Source: Rhodospirillaceae bacterium (lineage in GTDB: Bacteria; Pseudomonadota; Alphaproteobacteria; Rhodospirillales; Rhodospirillaceae). Taken from it: 64,000 bases of DNA. This document shows positions 35,918-45,065 of the stretch, in pieces; the first letter of the stretch is position 1, and the number at the start of each line of letters is the position of its first letter. A program made the translations under genes and the position numbers. The notes under the pieces are model-generated. The model was not told the origin of the DNA and made no database searches. It was given only the letters and a program-made list of their open reading frames with translations. Where the stretch lies: assembly GCA_947476925.1 (NCBI GenBank), contig CANJSF010000009.1, positions 62,001-126,000 of the forward strand, written 5' to 3'.

Positions 35918-36556
35918 TTGAGTGTCGATCACCAAAAATCGCCATCCGAAATGATCGGTGAGATCGCAACGTGGTGGCCGGGGCACTACACAACCCGGCG
36001 CCAAGTTGCCGCCGATAGCGCTTGGGTGCGACCCGGCGCTAAACCCGCACCAGAACTGACCATCGTGGCCAGGCGCATCATGGCCGTGAAGCTAGACGCC
36101 CCTCAACTGGGCGATCATGTCATTTATTTCGAAGAGTTTCGCGACACCGAGCCCGAAATTGCGGCGCGCCAGCGGGTCACGGTGCTGGTGTGGGACCAGC
36201 CCACCGCCTGCGTGCGCTCGCTGCAATATTTTTTCAAGTCCGGTCCGACCTACGACCGCAAGTCGTTACCCGCAGGCTCCGTGGCGAAGATGACCAAAGA
36301 CGATTTCATGCATCAAGCCGCTTGCGACGTGTATTTCAAGTGGGAGGCTGAGCATCAACGCTACAAAGGCGGCATGCAACCACGGTCATGCGAGTACGAA
36401 CATCCCGGAGATGGCTTGGTCTATGCTGAATTCGATATGATCTTGTGGTCGGATGCGCTGTGGTATCGCGACCGCAGCCGGCGTGTGGCCAATCACACTA
36501 TTCGCGGCGAAATCGACGGGTTCAGTTGGCTGAGGTTCGATAAGATTGAAGTTTAG
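35918..36556 (+). CDS. CpcT/CpeT-like protein (chromophore lyase family)
   Basis: A 212-residue protein aligning along its length with cyanobacterial CpcT/CpeT: HYTTRRQVAAD near the N-terminus, VIYFEEFRDTEPEIAARQRV (the EQ..YRxR region), CDVYFKWEAEHQRYKGGM, RSCEY, and the end RDRSRRVANHTIRGEIDGFSW, matching the DRGxD...WGSxxGxF pattern. CpcT attaches phycocyanobilin to phycocyanin. No phycobiliprotein is visible here, so a different ligand is likely. The start is TTG with TGGAG seven bases upstream. Confidence 0.75.
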   Translation: MSVDHQKSPSEMIGEIATWWPGHYTTRRQVAADSAWVRPGAKPAPELTIVARRIMAVKLDAPQLGDHVIYFEEFRDTEPEIAARQRVTVLVWDQPTACVRSLQYFFKSGPTYDRKSLPAGSVAKMTKDDFMHQAACDVYFKWEAEHQRYKGGMQPRSCEYEHPGDGLVYAEFDMILWSDALWYRDRSRRVANHTIRGEIDGFSWLRFDKIEV

Positions 36557-36577
36557 TCGTTTGAGGGGGAGGGGCTA

Positions 36578-39562
36578 ATGCTGCGCATGTTTTGTCTCGT
36601 TTTTTTCGCGATTGTGGCCGCTTTCGGCCCTGCTCATGCGCAGCCCCTGACGCTATCGCAAGGCACCAACATCGCTGCGGCGGTTTCGCCCGACGGAAAA
36701 CAAATCGTGTTTGATTTGCAAGTTACGCTGTGGGTGATGCCTGCGGCGGGCGGTGAGGCCAAGGCCATCACGCCGCCAATGGCCGATGCGCGTCAGCCGC
36801 AGTGGTCGCCCGACGGCGGCAAAATTGTATTCCAATCGTTCATGGACGGCGGCTGGCACATTTATACGGTCGGGCCGGACGGCGTAAATTTCGCGCAAAT
36901 CAGCAGCGGCGGTTTTGATGAGCGCGAGCCTGTGTTCTCGCCCGACGGCGCTTGGATTGCGTTTTCATCCGACCGCAGTGGCTCATACGATATATGGGTG
37001 ATGGCCGCTGATGGGTCAGAGCCGCGGGTTCTCACAACATCACTTGGCAACGATCACAGCCCGACATGGTCGCCTGAAGGCAAACGCATCGCGTTTGTGT
37101 CTGACCGCGAAGGCGGAGCAGGTTTGTATTCGATTACTTTCGAAGGAGTCAGCGAACGTTTGATGGCGCCACTGGAAGGCGCAATCGCCGGGCCGTCATG
37201 GAGCAAGGATGGCCGCCAAATCGCATTTGTAGAAACGACGCGCGATGGCAGTCAACTAAAACTGATGGACGCCTCCAGCAATGTCATTTCAACATTGAGC
37301 GCCAAGAACGAAGATGTGTTTCCGTTCCGCGCCGGGTGGATGGGCAACGAAGTTTTTTATACCGCAGATGCGGCGATTAAGCGCCTTTCGACCAGCAAGC
37401 CAAAAGCCAAGCCGACAGAGATTTCATTCTCCGCCATCGTGCCGATTTCGCGGCCTGCGTACACGCGCAAGACATTCGATTTTGCCTCGACGGCCCAACG
37501 CCAAGTGAAGGGCGTGCGTGGTCCGCAAGTCTCGCCCGACGGCCGCCGCGTCGTATTCTCGGCTTTGGGTGACATCTGGCTGACGGATGCTACTAAATCC
37601 AAAACCAAGCCCGAGCGCATGACCAACGACGCCTTTTTAGATTTTGATCCGGCGTGGTCGCGGGACGGCAAATTTATCGTTTATGTTTCGGATCGCAGCG
37701 GCAAGACGGAACTATGGCTGCGCGATTTGAAAGCCAATCAAGATCGTCAACTGACCAATCTTGATGCCGAAGTTCAACGCCCCGTGTTTTCGCCCGACGG
37801 CTCGCGGGTTGCCTTCTTCAAAGTGCAGGGCCTAGCTGGGCTTGGCGGCGGTGCCTTGCATGTGATCGATGTCATCACCGGTGAAATCAAACAGGTGCGT
37901 GCCAGCATTTGGTCGCCGAGTCAGGTGAGTTGGTCGCCGGACGGCAAGCACATCGTGTTGTCGGCACTGTCGGCGGCTTCGTCACGCTTTCGCGAAGGCC
38001 TCAGTCAGTTTCTGGTCGTCGCTGTGGATGATGAACCCAAAGCCGACCGCAATGTCACGCCACACCCTGATCATTCGCTGGCAATGCGCGGTGATGATGG
38101 CCCCGTGTGGTCGCCCGATGGTAAGGCGCTAGCTTACATATTTGACGGCCGGCTATGGACGGTACCCGTCACACCAGACGGCACAATCAACGGCTCTCCC
38201 AATCGCATCACCGATGAATTGAGCGATGCTCCCAGCTGGAGTGGTGACTCCAAATCGCTAGTGTATGTGGCAACCGACCGGCTGATGCGCATTGGCGTGG
38301 ATGGGAAGGTCAAAGATATCCAGCCTAATTTCACCTGGGTGCCCGCGATCCCGAAAGATCGCTACGTGCTGCGTACTGCCAAATTTTTCGACGGCGTTAA
38401 GAACGCCTATGCCGAAAACATAGATGTCCTCATCGAAGGCAATCGCATCACGGCCATTTCGTCACGCAAGGAGTGGCCCGCAGATGTGCGTATCGTTGAT
38501 GTCGGCGGCAAGGCGGTCATCCCGGGCCTCATCGAATCTCATACGCACCAAACATCGGTCTTTGGCGAGCGCTTAGGGCGGCTGTGGTTGGCGATGGGTG
38601 TCACCTCGGTGCGTGAGCCTGGGGCCGATCCGTATGATGCAATTGAACGCCGCGAGGCGTGGTCATCGGGCCAACGCTTAGGGCCGCGCGAATTTTTTGC
38701 CGGCGGCCTGACTGATGGCACGCGCGTGTTCTACGGCTTTGCAAATAGCGTGACAACGCCGGAACATTTAGATTTGGAGATGTCGCGCGCCAAGCGGCTT
38801 GATTACGACATGATCAAAACCTACGTGCGAATGCCCGACGAACGGCAGAAAACTATCGTCGCCAAGGCGCACGAAATCGGCATCCCTGTTTCCTCCCACG
38901 AAATTTATCCCGCCGCCAGCTATGGCACCGACGCGGTTGAGCATTTGCGTGGCACCAGCAGACGCGGCTATTCGCCCAAACAAACCGAGATGGGTTTTTC
39001 TTATAACGATGTCGTTGATCTACTGGCACGCACCGGCATGACTGTTACGCCGACGATGGGGTTGTCGGGTGGATTTACTCGCGCCGTGCTGCGTGATGCA
39101 ACCTTGTTTCAACATCCAGCCTATGTCGCGATTTATCGAAGTGCAGAACGTGCACAAACGGCAATTTTTTCCGAGCGCTCGCGGCCCACTGCGTCGTCGC
39201 TTGATTTCACAGTTGCGGCCATGCAAAAGGCCATCAAAAACATCGTTGATCGTGGTGGGCGTATTACGGCAGGAACCGACTCACCCTTTGTGCCCTATGG
39301 TCTCAGCTTCCAAATTGAGCTGGAGTTATACGAGGAGGGGGGGCTGACGCCGTTTCAGGTTTTACAGTCAGCGACGTCCTGGCCTGCCGAGCGCTTGGGC
39401 TTGAGTCCGCATTTAGGCACGCTCGAGGTCGGCAAGCTTGCGGACATCGCCATCATCGATGGCGACCCCCTGGCGCACATCAAAGACATTCGCAATGTGA
39501 ATGCGGTGGTCACCAATGGCCGCTACATCACACGCGATCAGTTGCTCGCTGTGCCGAAATAG
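36578..39562 (+). CDS. Secreted TolB-propeller/amidohydrolase fusion
   Basis: A 994-residue protein with a signal peptide ending AHAQ. Residues about 25-590 form TolB/PD40 beta-propeller repeats, each with a (F/W)SPDGxxIxF(S/V)SDR-like core. Residues about 600-990 are an amidohydrolase: metal site GLIESHTHQ, HEIYPAASYG with its His, and the late Asp in TAGTDSPFVPYG, then an ADIAIIDGDPL end. These fusions are annotated as imidazolonepropionase-like amidohydrolases or peptidases; substrates are mostly unknown. Confidence 0.9.
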   Translation: MLRMFCLVFFAIVAAFGPAHAQPLTLSQGTNIAAAVSPDGKQIVFDLQVTLWVMPAAGGEAKAITPPMADARQPQWSPDGGKIVFQSFMDGGWHIYTVGPDGVNFAQISSGGFDEREPVFSPDGAWIAFSSDRSGSYDIWVMAADGSEPRVLTTSLGNDHSPTWSPEGKRIAFVSDREGGAGLYSITFEGVSERLMAPLEGAIAGPSWSKDGRQIAFVETTRDGSQLKLMDASSNVISTLSAKNEDVFPFRAGWMGNEVFYTADAAIKRLSTSKPKAKPTEISFSAIVPISRPAYTRKTFDFASTAQRQVKGVRGPQVSPDGRRVVFSALGDIWLTDATKSKTKPERMTNDAFLDFDPAWSRDGKFIVYVSDRSGKTELWLRDLKANQDRQLTNLDAEVQRPVFSPDGSRVAFFKVQGLAGLGGGALHVIDVITGEIKQVRASIWSPSQVSWSPDGKHIVLSALSAASSRFREGLSQFLVVAVDDEPKADRNVTPHPDHSLAMRGDDGPVWSPDGKALAYIFDGRLWTVPVTPDGTINGSPNRITDELSDAPSWSGDSKSLVYVATDRLMRIGVDGKVKDIQPNFTWVPAIPKDRYVLRTAKFFDGVKNAYAENIDVLIEGNRITAISSRKEWPADVRIVDVGGKAVIPGLIESHTHQTSVFGERLGRLWLAMGVTSVREPGADPYDAIERREAWSSGQRLGPREFFAGGLTDGTRVFYGFANSVTTPEHLDLEMSRAKRLDYDMIKTYVRMPDERQKTIVAKAHEIGIPVSSHEIYPAASYGTDAVEHLRGTSRRGYSPKQTEMGFSYNDVVDLLARTGMTVTPTMGLSGGFTRAVLRDATLFQHPAYVAIYRSAERAQTAIFSERSRPTASSLDFTVAAMQKAIKNIVDRGGRITAGTDSPFVPYGLSFQIELELYEEGGLTPFQVLQSATSWPAERLGLSPHLGTLEVGKLADIAIIDGDPLAHIKDIRNVNAVVTNGRYITRDQLLAVPK

Positions 39563-39564
39563 AC

Positions 39565-40482
39565 TTACCCTGCCTTGGCAAACTTGCTCATATCAACTTT
39601 GAGCAACTCCGGGTGGTCTGCCTCGGCGCGGTCAAAGTACTCTTTGGGCAATTGATGCACGCCATCAAGCTTGCGCCCGCTCCAAATTGCAAACATATGG
39701 CCCTTGATGTCACCCATCTCCAGCCATTTGGGGAAGGGGTACACGTAGCCCCCGCTGGTGCCCATCGGGAGACGCTTGATCTTTTGATTGTCAAAAAGCG
39801 CTTTGGGCGTCCAGTTATGTGATGTCTCGATGAACGGCGTAAACCAACCATCGGGCGGTACGCGAATTTCTTCGCACTTCACCAAGCCATCTTCGATGCG
39901 AAACAGCGAATAGCGCGGCGAGAATTCTGGCGTCTTTCGGTCCAACGGGCGCTTGCCCTCGGGCCCATACAGCATGCCGGGGTCCTGGGTCAGGATCGTT
40001 GGCTCAACTTTTATTTTGCGGCCCGTGATCGGGTTGGTCATGGCGTCGATGAACGCGCCAGTATTCAGGTCGCGCGGGTAAGACGCGTTGTGGCCATGGG
40101 CCATGTAAATGTTCTCGCCTATTTTTTTATGATGCGAGAATTCAATGCCCTCATAACGCACCAAGGGTTGGACTTTGAGGCCATCGGCCACAATGAACAT
40201 CGTGAAATAATACCAAAGCAGTACATCGGCCTCGTCGGACAGTTCGCGGTAAAGGCGCATCTCTGCGTTAAGGATGGCCACATTGTCCGTGAAGCTCATT
40301 TGTCGCGATTCGAGGCGGCCTTTTGGGACAGAAAAGCTGTCGCCCAGTGGTGGGGTAGCCGCCAACGCTGGCGCAGCTCCCAACGCGGCCACCGGTATGG
40401 CGGCACCTGCCATAGCCTGCCGTCGGGTAACGATGGGTGTTTCACTGTCTTGGCTAAAGGCGTGTTTCATAATGTCGAGCAT
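39565..40482 (-). CDS. DUF1838 family protein, exported (second copy)
   Basis: A 305-residue protein with a Tat-like signal (TRRQAMAGAAIP and an Ala-rich stretch ending PALA). The mature region has NPITGRKI and Trp/Tyr-rich segments, matching the DUF1838 protein at 15763-16632, though the two are well diverged. AGGAG sits seven bases before the ATG. It converges tail to tail with the amidohydrolase gene, only 2 bp apart, with no terminator between them. Function unknown. Confidence 0.7.
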   Translation of the reverse strand: MLDIMKHAFSQDSETPIVTRRQAMAGAAIPVAALGAAPALAATPPLGDSFSVPKGRLESRQMSFTDNVAILNAEMRLYRELSDEADVLLWYYFTMFIVADGLKVQPLVRYEGIEFSHHKKIGENIYMAHGHNASYPRDLNTGAFIDAMTNPITGRKIKVEPTILTQDPGMLYGPEGKRPLDRKTPEFSPRYSLFRIEDGLVKCEEIRVPPDGWFTPFIETSHNWTPKALFDNQKIKRLPMGTSGGYVYPFPKWLEMGDIKGHMFAIWSGRKLDGVHQLPKEYFDRAEADHPELLKVDMSKFAKAG

Positions 40483-40572
40483 GGACCGACTCCTGTTGTG
40501 GTCCGCAATTGTACCTTGCTCCGCAGGTTTGTGGGGAGTAATCAGACGCAGAAATCAAATTGGGCGAACGGC

Positions 40573-41523
40573 GTGAAACCCTCAATTTTCATCGATGGAG
40601 AGGCAGGCACAACCGGGCTGCAGTTGCGGCAACGGCTGGAAGGCCGCGCGGATTTGGCGTTGCTCTCGATCGACCCCGCCAAGCGCAAAGACCCAGCCGA
40701 GCGGGCGCGGCTGCTCAACGAAGCTGACGTGGTTTTCTTGTGCTTGCCCGACGATGCGGCGCGCGAAGCCGTGGCCCTGATTGGCAACCCTAAAGTTAAG
40801 GTCATCGATGCATCTACGGCTCACCGGGTGAATGACGCCTGGGTGTTTGGCTTCCCTGAACTCGCGACAGGCCATCGCGATAAAATCGCTGCGGCGACAC
40901 GGGTTTCAAATCCCGGCTGTTATTCCACGGGATCCATTGCGCTGATCAGGCCGCTGGTGGATTCGGGCCTCTTGAATTCAAACTACCCGGTCACGATCAA
41001 CGGCGTCAGCGGCTATTCTGGCGGGGGTAAGGGAATGATCTCGGAGTTTGAGAACGAGAATGACCCGACCTACACGACGGTACCGTACCGCATTTATGCG
41101 CTGGAGTTGCAACACAAACACGTCCCAGAAATTCAGAAGTACGGCAAGCTGTCGCTTCGCCCGATTTTCACGCCTGCTGTTGGTCGCTATGCACAGGGCA
41201 TGATAGTGGAAGTGCCATTGCATCTTTCATTGCTAGCGGGCGGGCCGACTGTGGCCGATGTTCACGGCGTTCTCACTGCTGCTTATCAAGATGCACATTA
41301 TATAACCGTTGTCCCGCTTGCGCAGTCCACAGCCATCAAAACACTGCCGCCTGAGCAACTCAATAACACCAACCACATGCGGCTCTACGTTTTTGGCTCG
41401 GGGACTGGTCAGCAGGCCCGTTTGGTTGCTCAGTTTGATAACTTGGGAAAAGGCGCCTCGGGTCAGTCGGTACAGTGCTTGAACATAATGCTGGGACTGC
41501 CTGAAAACACAGGGCTACCATAA
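40573..41523 (+). CDS. argC: N-acetyl-gamma-glutamyl-phosphate reductase (type 2)
   Basis: A 316-residue short-form ArgC. The N-terminal segment FIDGEAGTTGLQ is the NADP-binding turn of the type 2 group, the catalytic Cys is in VSNPGCYSTG (residue 116), and NGVSGYSGGGKGM follows. It reduces N-acetylglutamyl phosphate to the semialdehyde in arginine synthesis. The frame is open far upstream across the antisense DUF1838 gene, but the GTG at 40573 is the proper start. Confidence 0.93.
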   Translation: MKPSIFIDGEAGTTGLQLRQRLEGRADLALLSIDPAKRKDPAERARLLNEADVVFLCLPDDAAREAVALIGNPKVKVIDASTAHRVNDAWVFGFPELATGHRDKIAAATRVSNPGCYSTGSIALIRPLVDSGLLNSNYPVTINGVSGYSGGGKGMISEFENENDPTYTTVPYRIYALELQHKHVPEIQKYGKLSLRPIFTPAVGRYAQGMIVEVPLHLSLLAGGPTVADVHGVLTAAYQDAHYITVVPLAQSTAIKTLPPEQLNNTNHMRLYVFGSGTGQQARLVAQFDNLGKGASGQSVQCLNIMLGLPENTGLP

Positions 41524-41525
41524 TA

Positions 41526-42059
41526 ATGGCCGCGATCATTCTGCCCTGGAAAGGCATCGTGCCAACCCTGGCGGCGGACGCGTTTATTGCGCCCAACGCC
41601 ACGCTGATTGGCGACCTTGTTGTCGGTTCTCGTTCGAGTGTGTGGTTTAATGTCGTAATGCGCGGCGATGTGAACTGCATCCGTGTGGGCGAACGCACCA
41701 ATATTCAAGACGGCACCATTGTCCATGTTGCTACGAACCATGGGCCGACGCTCATCGGCAGCGACGTGTTGATTGGCCATGCGGCGATTATCCACGGCTG
41801 TACGCTCGAGGACGGGTGTTTTGTCGGCATGGCAGCGACCGTAATGGACCATGCTGTGGTGGAAAGTGGTGCCATGGTTGCCGCCGGTGCGTTGATCACG
41901 CCTGGCAAGCGTGTCAAATCGCGGCAATTGTGGGCGGGCTCACCTGCTAAGTTTATGCGCGAGTTGACCGATGCTGAAGTGGCACAAATGAAGGTACAAA
42001 CCGACCGCTATGCTGATCTGTCGGATGGTTACCGGGCCATGCTGGCGGCCCAAAAATAG
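41526..42059 (+). CDS. Gamma-class carbonic anhydrase family protein
   Basis: A 177-residue left-handed beta-helix protein with repeated hexapeptides. NVVMRGDVNCIRVGERTNIQDG is the family signature, and the zinc-ligand His residues are visible in VHVATNH and IGHAAIIHG. It may hydrate CO2; many members are untested. It starts 2 bp after the argC stop, so the two genes share a transcript. Confidence 0.9.
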   Translation: MAAIILPWKGIVPTLAADAFIAPNATLIGDLVVGSRSSVWFNVVMRGDVNCIRVGERTNIQDGTIVHVATNHGPTLIGSDVLIGHAAIIHGCTLEDGCFVGMAATVMDHAVVESGAMVAAGALITPGKRVKSRQLWAGSPAKFMRELTDAEVAQMKVQTDRYADLSDGYRAMLAAQK

Positions 42060-42075
42060 CCGCCATGCGGCTTCT

Positions 42076-42112
42076 AAGTCACGGGACTGTCATTTGCACC
42101 CAGCGCTTTAAG
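42076..42112 (+). promoter_or_regulatory. Pho-box-like direct repeat and -10 upstream of the phn-type operon
   Basis: AAGTCAC (42076-42082) and CTGTCAT (42087-42093) lie exactly 11 bp apart, the PhoB half-site period; the second is a perfect CTGTCAT. A -10-like TTTAAG starts 9 bp past the 22-bp box, where a PhoB-activated promoter would have it. No -35 hexamer is visible, as expected for PhoB-dependent promoters. Confidence 0.55.
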
Positions 42113-42129
42113 CCTTACATTTCAATTCA

Positions 42130-43107
42130 ATGACTGTGTTCCCGCCTTTACGACTGATCGTATCGCTCATTCTCTTGAGTTGGTTTGGCGCCGGTGTGGC
42201 GTATGCCCAAACCCCTTGCGCCCGTGGCGCACTGGATGCCAAATATTGCGACGTCGATGGCGATATGCTTGCAGATGTGCCGACTGCTCCGAAATCCCTC
42301 ATCGATCCCGACACATTGATATTCTCTTATACGCCGCTCGAAGACCCCGCAGTGTATGCCAAGATGTGGGACGACTTCATCGCCCATATCGAAAAAGCAA
42401 CAGGCAAGAAAGTAAGGCTGTTCCTCGTTCAGTCAAATGCCGCGCAACTGGAAGCTCTGCGCGCCGGGCGTTTGCACATAACGGGCGTAAACACGGGCAG
42501 CGTTCCCGTCGCTGCGAATTGTACTGGGTTCATCCCGTTCTCGATCATGTCAGGGCCGGCCGGCCCTTATGGGTACCATATGGAAATGATCGTCCCGGCA
42601 ACGTCGAAGGTCACCGAGCCTCGAGGGCTGAAAGGCAAAACGATTGCGTTTACATCTCCAACGTCAAATTCAGGATTTAAGGCCCCTGCGTTTATCTTGC
42701 AGTCGGAATTCGGCTTGAAGCCAGATATCGACTACAAAACAATTTTTTCAGGCAAGCATGACAACTCGATCTTGGGGGTCGTGAACGGCGACTACGAGGC
42801 TGCGGCGGTCGCCAGCACAGTCCTTGATCGCATGGCCGCCCGGCAGGCTTATGATTCATCTGCGATTCGCAGTATCTATAAGTCGAAAACGTTTCCGACC
42901 ACGGCGTATGGCTATGCCTACAATCTCAAGCCGGAATTGGCTGAAAAGATACGCCAGGCGTTTTTCTCGTATAAAATTGATAGTGACAAAGCGATGGCTG
43001 CGGAATTTCCAGGTCAGTCGCGATTCGTTCCTATGACGTACAAAACTGATTGGGAAATGATTCGCAACATTGATGCGGGAACCGGCGTAACATACGATTG
43101 TAAATGA
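42130..43107 (+). CDS. phnD: PhnD-type substrate-binding protein of an ABC importer (copy 1)
   Basis: A 325-residue periplasmic protein. A signal peptide ending AYAQ is followed by CARGALDAKYCDVDGDMLAD, a Cys-pair plus DxDGD acidic motif, then a PhnD-like core: AGRLHITGVNTGSVP, LKGKTIAFTSPTSNSGFKAP, and SGKHDNSILGVVNGDYEAAAVAS. PhnD proteins bind phosphonates or phosphite. No ribosome binding site is clear, and the leader from the predicted promoter would be only about 10 nt. The next gene encodes a paralogue. Confidence 0.88.
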   Translation: MTVFPPLRLIVSLILLSWFGAGVAYAQTPCARGALDAKYCDVDGDMLADVPTAPKSLIDPDTLIFSYTPLEDPAVYAKMWDDFIAHIEKATGKKVRLFLVQSNAAQLEALRAGRLHITGVNTGSVPVAANCTGFIPFSIMSGPAGPYGYHMEMIVPATSKVTEPRGLKGKTIAFTSPTSNSGFKAPAFILQSEFGLKPDIDYKTIFSGKHDNSILGVVNGDYEAAAVASTVLDRMAARQAYDSSAIRSIYKSKTFPTTAYGYAYNLKPELAEKIRQAFFSYKIDSDKAMAAEFPGQSRFVPMTYKTDWEMIRNIDAGTGVTYDCK

Positions 43108-43133
43108 CACACATGAAAGCCGGGGGGCTATCG

Positions 43134-44102
43134 ATGCGTAACCTGTTTCATACAACAGCGGTGCTGTTGGCGCTGGGTTATTACACGCCGGCTTTTGCGG
43201 CCGATGACGGTTGCCCGCGCGGGACACTCGACAAAAAGTATTGCGACCGCGATGGCGACTTGGTGGCCGATACGCCAACCGGTGCCGATGACATTCTCGA
43301 TCCGAAAACGTTGATTTTTTCATACACGCCAATCGAAGACCCAGCCATGTGGCAAGACGTTTGGGCGCGGTTTCTTGACCATCTCAAAAAGACAACTGGA
43401 AAAAACGTCACTTTCTTTCAGGTGCAGAACTACTCGGCGCAGCTTGAAGCACTTCGTTCCGGCCGATTGCATATCGCTGGAATCAATGCAGGCTCGACAC
43501 CCGTTGCTGTGAACTGTGCTGGGTTTGTGCCGACAGTGCAATTGGGAACCGAGCAAGGCCCTTGGGGCTATACGATGGAAATCATCGTTCCTGCTAAATC
43601 AGCTGTAAAATCGGTGCCCGACTTGAAGGGCAAAACGATTGCGTTTGTCTCGCCAACCTCGGCGACGGGTTTCAAAGCGCCGACCATATTGCTGAAAAAC
43701 AAATTCGGGATGGAACTTGATCGCGACTATAAGTCGCGGTTCACCGGCAAGCATGAAACCTCGATTATCGGCGTGGCCAACGATGATTATGAAGCAGCAG
43801 CCGTTGCGGGCGACTTAATCAAACGCATCTCTGACCGCAAAGTGATCGATATCAATAGCGTGAAGATCATTTACGAATCTGAACCATTCCCAGGAACCGC
43901 CTTCGGCATCACCAATCGCCTCGCCCCGACGCTTGCCGGGAAAGTGCGCGAAGCGTTTCTAACCTACGACTGGGCGAATGACCCGAAGCTGAAGCGCGAA
44001 CTTCCTGATGTGACGCGATTTGTGCCCACCGATTACAAAGCCGCGTTTCAAATGATCCGCGATATCGATACGCAAAGCGGCGTAAAGTACGATTGCAAAT
44101 AG
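43134..44102 (+). CDS. PhnD-type substrate-binding protein (copy 2)
   Basis: A 322-residue paralogue of the preceding protein, with the same layout: signal peptide ending AFA, Cys-rich DxDGD motif (KKYCDRDGDLVAD), then SGRLHIAGINAGSTPV and a SPTSATGFKAP loop. GGGGGG lies six bases before the ATG at 43134; an earlier ATG at 43104 overlaps the stop of copy 1. Pocket segments differ between copies, so they may bind different ligands for one transporter. Confidence 0.86.
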   Translation: MRNLFHTTAVLLALGYYTPAFAADDGCPRGTLDKKYCDRDGDLVADTPTGADDILDPKTLIFSYTPIEDPAMWQDVWARFLDHLKKTTGKNVTFFQVQNYSAQLEALRSGRLHIAGINAGSTPVAVNCAGFVPTVQLGTEQGPWGYTMEIIVPAKSAVKSVPDLKGKTIAFVSPTSATGFKAPTILLKNKFGMELDRDYKSRFTGKHETSIIGVANDDYEAAAVAGDLIKRISDRKVIDINSVKIIYESEPFPGTAFGITNRLAPTLAGKVREAFLTYDWANDPKLKRELPDVTRFVPTDYKAAFQMIRDIDTQSGVKYDCK

Positions 44103-44222
44103 GGTGAATTCTCCGGCGCTATAGGATTTATCCACAGCCTGGGGGTAACTCGCAGACACTGATTGCAATGACGTGGACCGACCGGCAGCATGCGCCCGTT
44201 TATCGCATCGTGAAATGAGTTC

Positions 44223-45065
44223 ATGCCCGTCCTTCGTCTTGAAAAATTGCTAAAACGCTATGAGCGCACTGGCTACGATGCGCTTAAAAGCATTTCATTT
44301 ACTGTCGAGCCCGGCCAAATCGTCGCGCTGATCGGTCCGTCGGGCGCTGGCAAAAGCACGCTGATCCGCTGCGTCAATCGGCTGGTCGAGCCAACATCGG
44401 GCAAAGTGCTGTGGGGGGATGTTGATCTTGTTGGTCTGAACTCAAACGAATTGCGCGGCGCGCGCCGCAAGATCGGTATGATATTCCAAGAGTTCGCGTT
44501 GGTTGATCGCCTGAGCGTGATGGAAAACGTGCTGTCGGGTCGATTGGGTTACGTGAATTTCTGGCAAAGCCTCACACGGCGTTTTCCACAAAAAGATATC
44601 GACGAAGCGTTTCGGTTGCTCGATCGCGTTGGCCTAATGGACCACGTTGATAAGCGTGCCGATAAATTATCAGGTGGTCAACGCCAACGCGTCGGCATTG
44701 CGCGCGCACTGATGCAAGACCCAGACTTGTTGTTGGTTGACGAGCCCACCGCGAGCTTAGACCCCAAAACTTCACGTCAGATCATGCGCCTGATCGCCGA
44801 GCTATGCCGCGAGCGCAAACTCACCGCGATCATCAATATCCACGACGTGCCCCTGGCGAAGATGTTTGCCGAACGCGTGATTGGTCTGAAAGACGGGGCT
44901 GTCGTGTTCGACGGCCCGGCCGATCAATTGGCCGGCGAAGTGCTGACACGCATTTACGGCGAAGAAGATTGGGAAGAGGCTGGCCAACGGGCGCTGATGA
45001 AGTTTGTGCAACTGGGTGACGGCGGCCCCAGCGTCGACCCCACGCGTTTGGCTGGTTTGCGTTAA
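44223..45065 (+). CDS. phnC: Phosphonate-type ABC transporter ATP-binding protein
   Basis: A 280-residue ATPase: Walker [10 protein letters not shown], signature [15 protein letters not shown], Walker [14 protein letters not shown] and the switch His in NIHDVPLAK. It matches PhnC, which energises uptake. Its stop overlaps the start of the first permease (TAATG). A 120-bp gap without a gene separates it from the second binding protein. Confidence 0.92.
   Translation: MPVLRLEKLLKRYERTGYDALKSISFTVEPGQIVALIGPSGAGKSTLIRCVNRLVEPTSGKVLWGDVDLVGLNSNELRGARRKIGMIFQEFALVDRLSVMENVLSGRLGYVNFWQSLTRRFPQKDIDEAFRLLDRVGLMDHVDKRADKLSGGQRQRVGIARALMQDPDLLLVDEPTASLDPKTSRQIMRLIAELCRERKLTAIINIHDVPLAKMFAERVIGLKDGAVVFDGPADQLAGEVLTRIYGEEDWEEAGQRALMKFVQLGDGGPSVDPTRLAGLR

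Noticed and set aside
40090-40572. Upstream extension of the argC reading frame by 161 codons
   Set aside because: It runs antisense through the DUF1838 gene and resembles nothing; ArgC type 2 proteins begin at the GTG at 40573.
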